From Phytoseiulus persimilis (taxonomy: Eukaryota; Arthropoda; Arachnida; Mesostigmata; Phytoseiidae): a DNA stretch of 64,000 nucleotides. Positions 23,801 through 35,777 of the stretch are shown in pieces. The stretch lies in assembly GCA_037576195.1 (NCBI GenBank), contig JAQZDE010000049.1, positions 1 through 64,000 on the forward strand. Reading direction: 5' to 3'. The notes under the pieces were generated by a model, which had not been told where the DNA came from, made no database searches, and was given only the letters and a program-made list of their open reading frames with translations. The position numbers and the translations under genes are program-made. Position 1 is the stretch's first letter. Each line of letters begins with the position of its first letter.

Positions 23801-24921
23801 TGTTTTTTTTTATTCTATCTCCGTCCTTGCTCCAACCACCGCTTTACTCCTCAGGTTCCTTGAGAGTGTTCGCAGCACTCTCCATTTACACGTTTGCGCG
23901 ATGCTGTGCGTGGGCCAACTTTCACTCGTCATATCCTCCGTGAGTAGCAAAAACATGATACTCTCCGAAATCGATTGAGCGAGTAAAACCCCCACGGTGC
24001 CCAGCACCTCACCTGCATCCAACCAAGAGATGCTCTCTTCCAGACCCAATGTAGTGCGGCTGTTGGAGCACAGCTTCAGTTCGTGTACCTTTGCGCAGTG
24101 ACTTTCTCTGCTCTTGAAGGGGTCCTCCTCATGCATGCGTCTTTCTCAGAGGACGCTCCTTCTATGTCCTTATTCTACGTCACGATCGGATATTCGCTTC
24201 CTCTGATTTTCACAGCGGCAGGATACGTGAAACTTCGCGAAGATTATCGGCAGTTCGAACAGCTGTGTGTTCTAGACATGAAAACCGGCGCTGGTTGGCT
24301 GATGCTGGGACCCGTCATAGTAAGTTCGGATCTCTCATGACTCATGGGTGAGCCCCACATTAACGATTGCAGCTGTGTGGAGCATGGGCTAGAAAATCTT
24401 TTCAACGAAACGCAGGGGATGATTTTCATCAACGTCACAGCGGTTGTCGTGTACGAATTCCGCATCTCTTATCTCTCCGAGAATGCGGCCAAGTTCCCAC
24501 AACACCTAACAGCCAGGCCTCGTTTGATTCGATCCTTGGGCGTGACGACATTTTTCGTGGGCCTTCAATGGATCTTCGGCTCCATAATCCAATTGGATCA
24601 AGGCGCTTTCTCAGTCCTGTTCTTCTCATTCAACTCGGCCGCGGTAGGTTCTCATAGCCCGGGAAGGAGGAATTTCGAACGCTCCCTCCTTGCTCAGCGA
24701 ATTATGTCGGATCCTGTGTTCTTTACAGCCAGATTCTTGATTGATACATTCCTTTGCAGAGCATCGTAATCCTCATAAACCACGTCGCTTGCGATCGATA
24801 TACCCGAGCGAGCATGGCTCGAGTACTCGGTAATCGAGGGAGAACTGCCCGGAGATTAGCGGTAAGGTGTCCGAGAGTTCGGAGTGCCCGGGAGAGAAGA
24901 ATCTCTCGTGATGATGCTTGA
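20817..24921 (+). CDS. Class-B/adhesion-type seven-helix receptor with lectin-like ectodomain
   Basis: Eight exons: 20817-20881, 21011-21238, 21314-21497, 23240-23742, 23855-23939, 24044-24319, 24416-24643, 24760-24921; 576 residues, phases compatible. Order of parts: signal peptide (QTVLLLVLCCATFS); a C-type-lectin-like region (ALSYPDAVAFCKRLGFRL, later LGSCRLKRFFVCE); a Thr/Ser/Glu-rich stalk with many N-glycosylation sites; then seven helices. TM1 is ATIALAPINALFLGVCLWAF; TM2 contains RSTLHLHVCAMLCVGQLS; TM3 is TQCSAAVGAQLQFVYLC with the conserved Cys; TM4 is FYVTIGYSLPLIF; loop 2 has CVLDMKTGAGWLMLGPV, matching the class-B C-W...W..GP pattern; TM5 is MIFINVTAVVVYEF; TM7 is SVLFFSFNSAASIVILINH. 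I see no GPS/GAIN cleavage motif (no C-W-C-x-H-L-T). The seven-helix call is strong. The lectin-like call and the joining of exons 1-3 to the rest across a 1.7-kb intron are less certain; the first donor could instead be at 20877. Confidence 0.72.
21893..22240 (+). repeat. Dispersed repeat, copy A
   Basis: Starts near TTCAGAGCTCAGTGGGCGG, contains TGTAGCTCATTCACCTGACT, then AAATTCAGAGGGCTCGCCA and ends near AAACTTGACCGGAGAGA. The same ordered blocks occur at 22400-22730 in reverse orientation and at 36797-36904 plus 39114-39385. It lies in the large intron of the 7TM receptor. No coding capacity seen; the type of element is unknown. Confidence 0.75.
22400..22730 (-). repeat. Dispersed repeat, copy B (inverted relative to A)
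   Basis: Read on the minus strand it runs TTCAGAGCTCAGAGGGCAAA, GTAGCTCATCCATCCGACTA, AAATTCAGAGGGGCCGGAAA and CAGCATCCCGCTCTCAACTG, the same block order as copy A. Copies A and B therefore form an imperfect inverted repeat about 160 bp apart within one intron. Confidence 0.75.
23342..23585 (+). repeat. In-frame tandem duplication in the receptor stalk
   Basis: Two units of about 105 bp, 138 bp (46 codons) apart, both starting GAGACAGTGTCGGAAATGTC. They encode TVSEMSADEDGIENETTEIS and TVSEMSPDGDAIMNDTTEVS. The unit keeps the reading frame, so it lengthens the glycosylated Thr-rich stalk. Confidence 0.85.
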
Positions 24922-26923
24922 GAATTTGCGAATCCACTTCTTCCCGTTCATATCACATGGGGTGCTCATAGTTTGAGACCTCATGGGTCACTGGCAAATA
25001 CGATCCGGATCTGAGAATTCTTTCGTTTTCAGGACCTTTTGCGACCCGCACCACCCAAAATCAACGGTATAGATCATAAAGTCAGCTATCACAAGCCTCC
25101 GCGAGTGAGCGAAACTCTGCGATCCACCTTGGATCGAGGGATACGACCGTCGATCCACCTCATAAGGCCACTCGATCATATCCCCGTATCGAAATAATGG
25201 GATGACTTTGTGAGACCGGGCGCCCTGAGAATCGATAAATGGAGGAGTGCGAGCCTTGAAACCCTACCTTGTGTCAGTCAGGGCCGAGGAAAGGCTGAAC
25301 GGACTGACTCCACTGCACGTGCACCAATACATTCGCGTGACTCCTGAAGAAAAACTCGATGAACTGGTACAAGATCTGAGGAAACTCAATTTTCTGCTCT
25401 GTATTGCTCCTCGAGTTCTTCTCTGGATCGTAGGTGGCGATTTCCGTGTCATTCGCGAAACAATAAGTCCATGTGATGTGATGGCTCCCAGTCGATAGTG
25501 TTTTCATTCAACAGTGGACGAGAAAGAATTGAGGTCGAATGTTTTCCGCATGGAGTGCTCCGCGGTGACGCTTGCCGTACAAACGTTCTATCAGAGGAGG
25601 AAACAAATAAATTCAGTCCCCCCTGTCGAGGATATTTCTGCCTACGCGCCTATCAGCACCCCACGAAGACTTGAGTTGCTCCGATATGGAACTACGAGGC
25701 AGTCTGCCCCTCACCGCATCCCTGGCGCAGTTCAGCGTCGAAATCGGTACATTTATTCTCACCTCTCAGGGGCCAAGAGGTCAGCGAAATATCTCGGAAC
25801 TGTCCTCGACGCCTCATCAACCGGTAACGCGCAGATATCAACAAGACAGGCCCAGGAGTGCAGCGGGTTCCTCCGGAACTTGAACGGATCTCAGCTTGCT
25901 GCAGAGAGTGCTCAAAGTCAAATCGGGGATTGCTGGAAATCGCTCCGTCTTGACTTGCCTTGACCAGAGTCACATCATCGTTCAGCCCGCGCCCACTCTG
26001 ACGGGGTCATAACGGGGCCGGCTGATATCATTCAGGACTCAGAACTTGTTGAGAGTCCCTAGGGTCGCAACAAGGTTCCGCGATGTTTTTCTTGCTATCA
26101 GTCAAGGGATCCAGCAACCTAAGGGGGAGACCTCAGTTGGCATTCTCCCCCGGGACCGCATGAGTGTCTGAGTTCAAATGCAACGACTCCGACTCCATCG
26201 CTTTCACTCGTCTCATTTTTCTTCCCGTAAATGCCAAACTGGCTGCATGGTTACAGCAGTGCATGTGCATTAGGCAGTCACCGGACCCCCTGCCAAGGAA
26301 GAGAGTTGGAAAGGCACTGCTCGTGGAGAGAGGATGAAGATCGAACAAACCAACGGTAACTCCCGGAGTTCCTATTATTACTATGCAGAGCCATCTCCCA
26401 TGAACGTTGATGAACTAGCGACTCTGAGTCAGCCGTGGGTCCCCTGAGATCTCCCTCTGAGGTACCCCGAATGAGTTTTGAGAGCGTTTGGCCACAGTGA
26501 TGCGAAATTACTGTTCTCCGAATCGCACGTGAGTGTTCCACGGACATCGGGGCCCAATTCCACGGCTCTCCCTCTCCGAGTAGGGAGAGCCGAAGCGAAA
26601 CCTCAGAGGTGAAGCTGAACAAAACTCTGTCAGGAAAATGTCGCAATCGATTCTCGTGACCATCGAATGAACGTTGATCGGAATTTCAAATAATTTATTG
26701 TTGTTTCCTGAGTGCATTTAAATGCGCACGCGCTTTCGCCGCGGCTTCGTTACGTTTTCGGTTCAATATCAGCGATGAACATGCGATAACTGTCCAGAGA
26801 TTTCAGCGATCGTGAGTTGGTAAAGCAACGGTATATGTAGCGTCTTGGATACTGTCGGGTTCGGGATTCTCGGCGCACCGTGATGACCGCTCCCTAGCGA
26901 GAAGAATCAAGTTCACCGAGTTT
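24922..26923. other. Intergenic, 7TM receptor to unidentified minus-strand gene
   Basis: Mostly without recognisable genes. Around 25740-25890 (plus) a frame reads KYLGTVLDASSTGN and RQAQECSGFLRNLN, vaguely like the thumb of a LINE reverse transcriptase; I cannot support it beyond that. A hairpin lies at 26563-26592. Confidence 0.4.
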
Positions 26924-27749
26924 TCAGTCCGCCTGCAGCCTGTTCTTTATGGCTTGGTGCAAGCTCTGATAGTTCCACGGCTTGTCTACCTCGTTTAGAT
27001 GTGAGGCTGGCTCTAAGAAACGGGTCAGCAGATTCGTCTCAATATGAACACCGGCGGCTGCAGCAATCTTCTTCTCGAAGCTTCCATTCGTATCCAGGCT
27101 AGGTTTTATAATCCTTGAAACCGGGACGAGGGGTGCATCTGCAACTTGCAAAGCCAGAGATTCACTCTGAATTTCACTCAAGTCAGGAATGTGGTCCATG
27201 GCAAGCAAGACAGAATCTCGAGACTGTCGGAAAAAGTACACCAGGACTGACGAAGCGAATGCTCTGCTCAGTGGTTTGTTGGCCGCGTCGCCGGGGCAAC
27301 CGACACGAGTCTTCGCGTCCTGCCAGACTCGAAGCTCTCGTTCTCAGCATCCAGTGGGTTCGGAGAAGTTTTGCCCATGAAGAAGTCAAGAAACGTGGCC
27401 ACTCTGTCGGGCTCACTGGGGAGTCGCTGTAGGTGTGTCAGAATATAAGAAAAGCGATCAGGGGAAATTTCGGCTGGGAATCGCCAGTGGAACCGTCATC
27501 CGTGAAACCGGAGCCAGTTGGCTCCTCTCCACGTGTATCGGCGATAAGAATATCGGGGATCTTCGGTGATATCGGCTTCGCTCAATGTCGGAAGAGCCGT
27601 CCGTACATTGTGCGATCACTGATTGTTTTCGGGTGCTCGAGGTATTCAAATCACTTTTGAACGGTCTCTCTTCGCAGAGAAGAGTGATCGTTTCGGCAGT
27701 CAGATAATTTGATGGCAAGCCGTCCGATGAGCGTAAGAATCGGATTCAT
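26924..27749 (-). CDS. Possible multi-exon gene, unidentified
   Basis: Not recognised. On the minus strand several stretches look like real protein. An ATG at 27749 opens MNPILTLIGRLAIKLSDCRN. A middle frame reads DPRYSYRRYTWRGANWLRF. Another, after an acceptor near 27480, reads FSYILTHLQRLPSEPDRVA and TFLDFFMGKTSPN. A last exon of about 310 bp ends at 26924 with LLTRFLEPASHLNEVDKP and LHQAIKNRLQAD. The frames differ and would need introns between them; I could not join them with confident donors and matching phases. It is either a gene with tight introns or a decayed one. Confidence 0.35.
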
Positions 27750-28465
27750 AGTCTATGTGTAGTACACTTCTGACGTTCGTCACGATGTGAACCTGGTCAG
27801 TGAGACGCCCACGGGTTGGACTTGACCACAGTAAAGATCATCATCATCAGCGTTTCCATCTTCTGTGTGGTCGCAAACATTTTCATCATTCCCTGGGTCC
27901 GTTCCTGAGGAACGGTGTTTCCCGCAGATTTCCCCTTCTCAACTAAACGCTGCTGTTATCCAACTTGTCTCGGTTCACCCGAGATACCGTTGCTCTTCTC
28001 CGGAATCGCGTGTCTCCCTCTTGCTGTAAAGACTTCCTGCGGAGCAAGACGACAGAGTGGGTCACATCTCTTGGATATAAATGTTTCTTGGTGAAGTCTC
28101 GAGTTCTTATCTTCACTTGAAGTGGCAGGACCCATGGATGTGTAGGTGGTCTTGTATTCTATCAGGACAACATGCCTTGAAATTGTGAGTATGCGCCCAT
28201 AACGACGAGTTTCTCATGTCGGTCGGTCTCTGACAGCGTTGGTTCCTGTGGATCATATGATCGAATTCAGATCGGCAAAAATCCAGCAGCTGTTCCATCG
28301 GTCGAAGCCCGCAACGCGATGATGTATCGTTCTGGGGCCTAGCGAACCTATCCGTAGACAGTCAGAAGTGCATCTCTGGATAAGTGTTGAGATTTTTGTT
28401 TGCAATTCACAAACAACGGACTCTTCACAGGTCGAGGACGACCCGGAGCTGAAACAGATCAGTAA
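27750..28465. other. Intergenic, 5' side of NEURL4
   Basis: No coding exon supported. It contains the presumed NEURL4 promoter and the 5' side of the unidentified minus-strand gene. Confidence 0.4.
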
Positions 28466-31400
28466 ATGCCTCCTCTGACTCTGTTAGAAGAACCATGCGG
28501 CGTTCTCGTAGAGTTGTCACCAGTAAGTTGCATACAGTCGCTCTCTCCGATACTATTTCTATCAATCAGAAGAGAAGCAACTGATTCAGATGCGAGGTCA
28601 GCTCGAGATTCATTCGAGGGTCGGTTGCAGGATAGACGAACGGCGACGAGACGAAAAGCCCGAGAAAAGTTCGATAACGGGATCGTGTTCACCGCTCAAA
28701 GTCTTGAGGACAATGTCATTCTTTGTGCGACCATCGATGCCATGGTAGGAGCGCTTATAATACGACTGTACGTAGCAACATGACGGAGGAAACCGATCCA
28801 CTCATGAGCCTTTTCGGTCGAACCTCAATCCTTCCGAGACTATGAATTCCCGTTTCCCACTTTTTTTTCGGAGGTTCTCCTCAAACACCAAGTGAAGGCT
28901 GGCCCGTTTCCTCGATCTTCCACAAAGTTACGTATCAGGAGAGAAGCTTGACTTCATCAAGCCTCCTCCGGTTGCAGGTCCCTACATGGACGGGCTGTAT
29001 TCAGATCGGTGTCACCGCGACCGATCCTCGTCTTTTCCCCGGCGTTCTCCCGACCTCGGCTGCTCATCTCAAAGGTTGCACCTGGATTTACACTGGGTCG
29101 CACGTTTTCTACAACGGGCGACAAATCATTGAAGAGTACGGCCGCGAAGACCTCGATAGATTAGGAGACGGAGACAGCGTTGGGGTTGTTCGCAGATCTG
29201 ACGGCAGCTTACACTTCGTCGTGAACGGGATCGACCAAGGAGTGGCTGCCGTCAATACTCCCTCCCGCCTTTTCGTCATCCTTGATCTCTACGGAAAATG
29301 CGCACAGGTCACCATCAGTGAACCCGTATCAGTGGACACAATGAGTGAGTTCAATGCAAATTTGGTGAGGTATGGGAGAGATACAACTATTGGTTGCAGT
29401 GCGTACAGTTTAGTGACGACTATTTTACTCGGCAGACCTCTTCTCGTTGGCTTCCCCGAACTCCCTTCCGCTGACGGACCAGATCGTTCCCGGCCTGGAC
29501 TGTATCATCGGGGGACTCTCCCCGCCGGCAGCTTATCAGAGCGGGGCGCCACCTCGACTCCGTGATTTTCAGTTCATGAGGTACAGATCGTCTGGTCGTG
29601 TTTCATCTTCTTCTGGACTGCTCGATTCGGAGGAAGAATCGCTGCGATTCCACGATAAGTGCGGCAGCAACATCAACCTCACTCCTGACAGGATGTCCGC
29701 CGAGAGGATCCACCCTTCTCAACATTTCAACAACGGCATTGTGATGAGCAATCGACCCCTAAGGTTTGCTTCGCTCCGCACGTGTTCGAGCTCTGCTTGT
29801 CGTTGGGCAAATGTAATCCTCATTTCAAGAACACATTCCCATTCCGAGTCTCAGGTCGAGACGCGGTTCACACTGACGTTCCGTTTCTATCGTCAGGGAT
29901 AACGAGATTTTCGAAATCCGTTTTGATGTGATAGTTCCAAAATGGAGCGGGTCTGCGGAGGTTGGGGTCACAACTCAAAACCCTGAGCGATTCGAATATC
30001 CCGAGACGCTGAGTCGTGTGAAAACAGTGTTCTCCCACGGTGACCTTGAGCATCTGCAGGTGAGCGGCACTTGAGAACACCGCCAATGACGAGCACTAGG
30101 CTGGCTCTACCGGGACGCCCGAACGCTGGAACGAGTTCCCGATTCTGATCAATGGAAGCTTTTCCAGGCCGGGGATACGATCGGAATCATGCGTCGCTCA
30201 AACGGCCATCTACATTTTATGATAAACGGGGCCGACCAAGGTGCTGTGGCTACCGATGTTCCCGAGAGTGTGTACGCCGTGATCGACCTCTACGGGAGAG
30301 CGGCCAAAGTTTCTGTCGTTTCCCAAGACGTCGAAGAGGTATGTCGGTGACTTTCGTTCGATCTTCACCTGTTTTAGAGCGATCCTAGTTGGAATCTGGT
30401 TCGGAGTTCTAATTCGGCCATTTCAGGAGGAAGGTCTGATCGACTGGCACAACTTGGAACAAGAATGCTGGGCGGAACGTCCGCTCTGCTTTGCCGCGAC
30501 GGACTCGGTAGCTTTCTCAACCGATCTCAGAACTGCAACTTTTGTGTAAGCCGGCAGATCTTCCCTGGAGCGGGCGAATACCGAAAACAGGAAGAAGCCT
30601 ATTTCGAAGCTTGGAAATTGAATGTCGTTGCTGTAATTTCAGGAGTAGCGGGAGCGTGCAATCGGCGACCCTGCTCACGGAGCGTCCATTGCAAATAGGT
30701 GAAACTTTCTATTTGAGGCTGGTTGCGCTCCCGCTGGGTGCTAACATTTCTATCGGCGTTGCCATGAGAGCCCAATGTGAGAACATCTCCCATGAGAATG
30801 GAATTTGGTTCTTTCCCTCGCGCGGCTTGTCGCTCGACGGGAACTTCATCGAGCCGAATTACGGCAGAAACATTGTCACTCAAGTCAAGGTATTTCCGGT
30901 CAACGCTGTCGACGCACTATTTCCCTCGTATTTCCGTATATGTCCTGCCGCTACAAGGGATCGGGAGTAGTCTCGTATCAACTGCGATAATCACATTCCG
31001 CTCCACAGAAAGAGGACCGGATCGGCGTCTATATTTCACGGGAAGCTGGAGTTCATTTTTACTACAATGACCGGGATCTTGGGGTCGCCTTGAAGGGAGC
31101 TCCGCTTCCCCTGTGGGGCGTCGGTGCCGTACTGTTGGGTGGACTCGCTCCCCAAACTTGTGTGGTCAGCCTCGTACAGCCAGACACACGTGCGTTTTCG
31201 ATCAAGTATAAATTAACAAGCCGTCCGAATCATCGATAGCTGGATTGAATCCGGCACCTGAGTCAATTCGGCCTCGGTCGATCAAGGTCGAGAGGCCTAT
31301 AGGTTCTGAGAGTGGATTTGTTTCCGGCAGTTCCAGAAGATCCTCAATTTGATCTCCGATTCCACTCATCGTGCCATGGCTCGAAAGCTTTGGTACTCAA

Positions 31401-34400
31401 TAATGGTTTGACAGCTGTCCGCGCGGATACGCAAAAAGACCTGAACATGGCATCGGTCTCGACGAACCGTCCCTTGAAAGATAACGAGATATTCGAGGTT
31501 GTCGTCGAGGAGGTGGAAGATCGTTGGAACGGTATGTCTGGGAGCAGGTTCGGCGGGCAAGGACTCCAAATGATTCACACAGAGTTACACTAAAGCAAGA
31601 AGCAATTCGGCTGGAAACAACTCTGCTTCCTTGAAGGTTCTCTGGAAATCGGAGTCACTTGCACACCGCCGGAGCAGCAGTTTGGTTCCTGTATCGCTGA
31701 TGGCCGTAGTCGACGGGAAGCATACCTGCTATCCGGATCGACCGTGACTTTCGGAGACGCCACCCTAAACAGTGATTACAGTTTTGATCTCGACTTAGTT
31801 CGAGTCGGGACGAAAGTTGGTGTTCAGCGGAGAGAAGATTCATCACTGCACTTCTACCTTGGTACGTTCCCTTTCCTCAGAATCAGAGCGATTCCCGCCA
31901 TTTCCGCTATATTCGACTCGCTTACCCTATCAATCGACCCCAATGGAAACCTGCTCCTCTTGCTGCTCCCTACGAGATTTCTTTGATTGGTTTTCGCAGA
32001 TGGTCGAGACATGGGTCCAGCTTGCAGCGGAGTCCCTGCAAAAGTATGGGCCGTCATCGATACGTTCGGACAGTGTGCGCGGCTCAGTGTCGTGCACACG
32101 CCTCAACAAACTGCCGTTGTTTCCCCCAACGGTGGTCCGCAAGGTACTGTCGGTCGATATCGATATCGAAATGCGGCCTGCTGTCGCATGGCCCCACCTT
32201 ATGTAGAAATTCGCGAGAAACAACCTAATACCCTTCTCTCTGCCCCCCCCCCCCCTCAGCAATGTCTGCGAACCATCAGTTGAATTCTTCGCGTGGTCAT
32301 AATGTTGTTCTCCGTAACGATGCGCGGTCAGCGTGTCGAATATCTGGGTTCGACAATGGCTTGATATTCAGTCACGGACTCCTAGATCTTGAAGAACTTT
32401 TTGAGCTTCAAATAGAACAGGTATGTTGAGAGTAATGATGCAAGCCGCCAACGAATTACCTTGTGCGATACAGCTGATTCTGAAAATTTTCTTTGCAGGT
32501 CCACAGCACGGTTCTGACCGGTAACGTGATCGTTGGTCTCACGACTCTAGATCCGAAAGTCGGAGCGTCTCGCTACAGGTCGTTTCAAAAGCTGCTGGAA
32601 GATAATACCTACAAAACCTATCTCGTCGTTGGACGGAAAGTGAGTTCATCGCTCCTACTGGAATCGTTCTCGGCAACCTGGATAGCATGAGTCACCCATG
32701 AGCCTGGCAGACCAAAACATTGATATTTCCTCCATCTCAGGTTTACTTGAACGAAACTCTAGTCAGAGATAATTACGGCTCCACGGCTTTATTGAGAGCC
32801 ACTGCGGGAGAACGAGTTGGTGTGGAGCATTGTGCCGATGGTATATTGCATTTTGACTTGGCAGTATTAATAACAGCGCTTCATGATGGTCTTCCAAATA
32901 GAAGCTGTTGAGAGGAGACTGAGATTCTTTCATTCCCGAATGAATCCAGGTACAATGCACATCTACGTGAACGGCGAGGACCAAGGGGTGGCTGTTTCAA
33001 ATCTTCCGCGAGATTTGTTCGCGGTCTTTGATCTTTTTGGTCCGGTGGAGAGCGTTTCGTTATGCAGTAGCTCGTTTGTTCCTAGTCGACACACTCCGAA
33101 TTGCTACGAGGTTGGTTTCTTTATTGATGAGGGGGTTGATTGACAGTGTCCACTGGTCGCTTGTCCCGTTCGCGTAACAACAAGTTGTTTTTCCAGTATC
33201 TCCCCGCGAAAGCGATCGTTCACAAGTTCCTCGATTCCAATCATGGTGCCAACATTCAGCTGACGAATTCGAATCAAACGGCTCGACGGACCAACTCTTT
33301 TAACGAGGGCATTGTTCTCTCCGCGCAGCCGATTTCGGTGAGCACAGACGTTGATCAATAATCGGCGGAATTTCCAGTCCGTCAACTGGCAAGGCTCTTC
33401 TTGGAGTTTTGGTTCTGGGAATAGCTTTGTTTTGCTTTCTACAGGCCGGTCAGACTTTCAACGTTCGTCTGTCTCGTTTAATCTCGAACAAATGGAAATC
33501 TTCATTATCAATCGGGATTCTTGGTGATGTTCCGTCGTGTCTTCCGTCATCTGTTTTCGATCTCACGAAACTTTGTTGGCTCGTCGTTGGCAAATCAGTC
33601 TACGTTGACGGAAGAAAGGTTCGTTCCCCGCGCGCCGAACATTTCGGGTCGCATGAATTCCGATAACTCGATTGCACGTTTTGTATTCGCGGTAAAAATC
33701 CGTTTTTTTCGGAATCAGGTGAAAGAGAACTACGGCCCGAATCTTGATCTCATGGAAGAGCGGGCGAGTGTCGGGATTCACCTCGATTCGTCGTACTGCA
33801 TGAGGCTCATCGTGAATGGTGTGGACCAAGGTGTGGCCTGCGACCAGGTCTTCGCTTCCAAATGTTTCGTAATCTGTGATCTCTATGGACGGTGTGAGAA
33901 AATCGATGTCATTCAAGAGGGTGAAGAGTTCAACCCTGAGGAAATATCTCTCGAGGCTCCAGAGAAAGCTCATCTCGACGACAACCACGGCCGCAAAGAA
34001 AATTCTCAGGTCGGTTTGAAAGTACTTCAAGTGAAGTGAGTCTCCGGAAATCATTCTGCATCTAGATGTGCGGGTCCGCTCATGTCCGAACGTTCTGAAA
34101 AGTCGCACATCGCGGAAGTGAGGCTCCCCGGGACTCACTTATGTAGTTTCCAATTCCAGGAACCCCGATCTCCCCTCAACGAGAAACTTCGACTGACCCT
34201 CCAACCTTGCCAGCACCACCGAATCGCGACCCACATCATTCGAAACATATTGTGCTTGCCGTGGCATCTGTTCGATAACCAGATGTGCTCCTGTGACGCT
34301 TGCTCGCTCCTCGTGTGCTCAAGAGGCAAATCGTTGAAGAAATGTTCGATTTTCACTCTGAAAAGCGCCAAGGTACGTTCTCGTCCGGCCGATCCTCTGC

Positions 34401-35014
34401 TCTGTCCGTTGAATCGCGGTTTTCGTATCCGGATAACTCAATAACTCATCTGTCGTATCATCCGTATCAGAACCAGTCATCATGGGACACGGCTTACGGA
34501 ATCGACATCCCCCTCGGCGCCATACGTAAATGTGTAGATTACGGTCAACTCTTTGCGAAGCAAGAGCTGGGCCTTTTTCCCGTCATCAACGGAAACTCAA
34601 AACATTACGATGGGAAGTCGTCGTCGCCGATTGTCAAGGTGTCGCCCTGTTTGCGATATGCTTTCAACGTCGCTCCGCTCATGAGGTGGGGTTTCGAATC
34701 CTCATTTCCTAGTTCTACCACCATGCAGGCCTCCCAGGTCAACTCGAAAGAAAAATGTGCAAGCAGTCAAGGGGTTCTCTCTCGTTTACAGGGCGGATAA
34801 CGTAAACTCGACCAGAGCGGTGGTTCACGCGAAAGTCGTGATACGAGCTTTGATTTGTTCCGACTCGTACCAAAAAATAATCCGCAGAGTAGACGCAACC
34901 ACCTTTGGAAATTCCGCCGACAATAGTGAGCTTGATGTTGAAGAATGGCACACAAAGGAGAAGAGCGCTACTCTTGTTCAAGCCATCATGGTCCGCGTCG
35001 ACAACGTCAAGTGA
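28466..35014 (+). CDS. NEURL4: Neuralized-like protein 4 (six NHR domains)
   Basis: Scaffold protein that in other animals binds the E3 ligase HERC2 and CP110 at centrioles and modulates Notch signalling. Twenty-two exons: 28466-28522, 28631-28744, 28978-29344, 29436-29763, 29897-30039, 30100-30338, 30427-30545, 30643-30889, 31009-31189, 31313-31531, 31637-31861, 32000-32143, 32260-32420, 32499-32639, 32741-32840, 32950-33110, 33197-33337, 33445-33618, 33719-34009, 34160-34372, 34471-34685, 34792-35014; 1,400 residues, every phase compatible. Six NHR repeats are visible: exons 1-3, 4-6, 7-9, 10-12, 13-16 and 17-19, recognised by F-N-x-G-I-V, the I-G-V-T strand and the V-N-G-x-D-Q-G-V-A motif. 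The C-terminal region has the Cys-rich MCSCDACSLL, SSWDTAYGIDIPLG and WHTKEKSATLVQAIMVRVD, all matching the NEURL4 tail. NHR3 is the most diverged. Human NEURL4 is 1,562 residues, so the repeats are intact and the linkers shorter. The start is the first ATG after an in-frame stop. Confidence 0.92.
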
Positions 35015-35777
35015 GCCTCACTCCACTCCTCAAGCTGGGCTGGGTGGAACGAACGAAGATACATGCTGTTGATCCTAATGAGTGATGGGCTCGGAAAAAC
35101 TACGGGGTCGGATCTATGGACTCATCTTTACCCTGATTCCCTCCAATCGTCGGATTTTCCCGGGGCCGCTCGCGGGAGATACGCATGGGAGGATTCATCG
35201 GAGAGCAATTAGCGCGGCAAACGATGGTCTTGCCTATGACTCTGTCACGAGCTTTGCGCCCTCTGCGTGACACTGATTACAGGACGGAACGGAGGTGGAA
35301 GATCCGGAAAAATCCTCCGGGCCTATAGCTTTACTTGTCCAGTGATATTCGGGAATATCTCTGGTAACGGCCAAACGACTTGCTGACATCAAACCCTGTT
35401 GTTATCGTGCTCCCTGAATTTTGCACGCGTCGCCGTTGATTCGTAAGCTGAGGACACGCTCGGAGACGCTACGTGGCGCGGAAGGAATAAAGACCGATTT
35501 TCATTCGTTCTCAACACAGATGATCCTGTGCATTCATTCTTCTATGGTCCGGAATCACATTCATAAATCGGGAACCGTAGATGAATTACACCGCAGACTC
35601 TCCTTCGGCTGTAGCTCGATCAGAATTGTTGAATTACGCGGTGCTCAATCTGAACGTCGTGTTAGAGCTACGCACCGCCGCTGTAGGCGCCGCTGCGCAC
35701 AGCAAGCTACCAAGAGAATGACCTCCGACGATATACAATGACGATGCTACCGGGTGACCTCCCTACGAACGAAATCA
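35015..35777. other. Intergenic, 3' of NEURL4
   Basis: Includes the NEURL4 3' untranslated region; an AATAAA occurs near 35488, rather distant. No coding exon seen. Confidence 0.4.

Noticed and set aside
25740-25963. Possible LINE reverse-transcriptase thumb fragment (KYLGTVLD)
   Set aside because: Only one short motif resembles the family and nothing supports it up- or downstream.
29897-30101. NEURL4 exon 5 extended to 30059 with a 42-bp intron
   Set aside because: The intron would be unusually short and the phase would not fit exon 6; a donor at 30039 fits phase and homology.
32241-32256. Poly-C run as a regulatory element
   Set aside because: It is the pyrimidine tract of the acceptor before NEURL4 exon 13.
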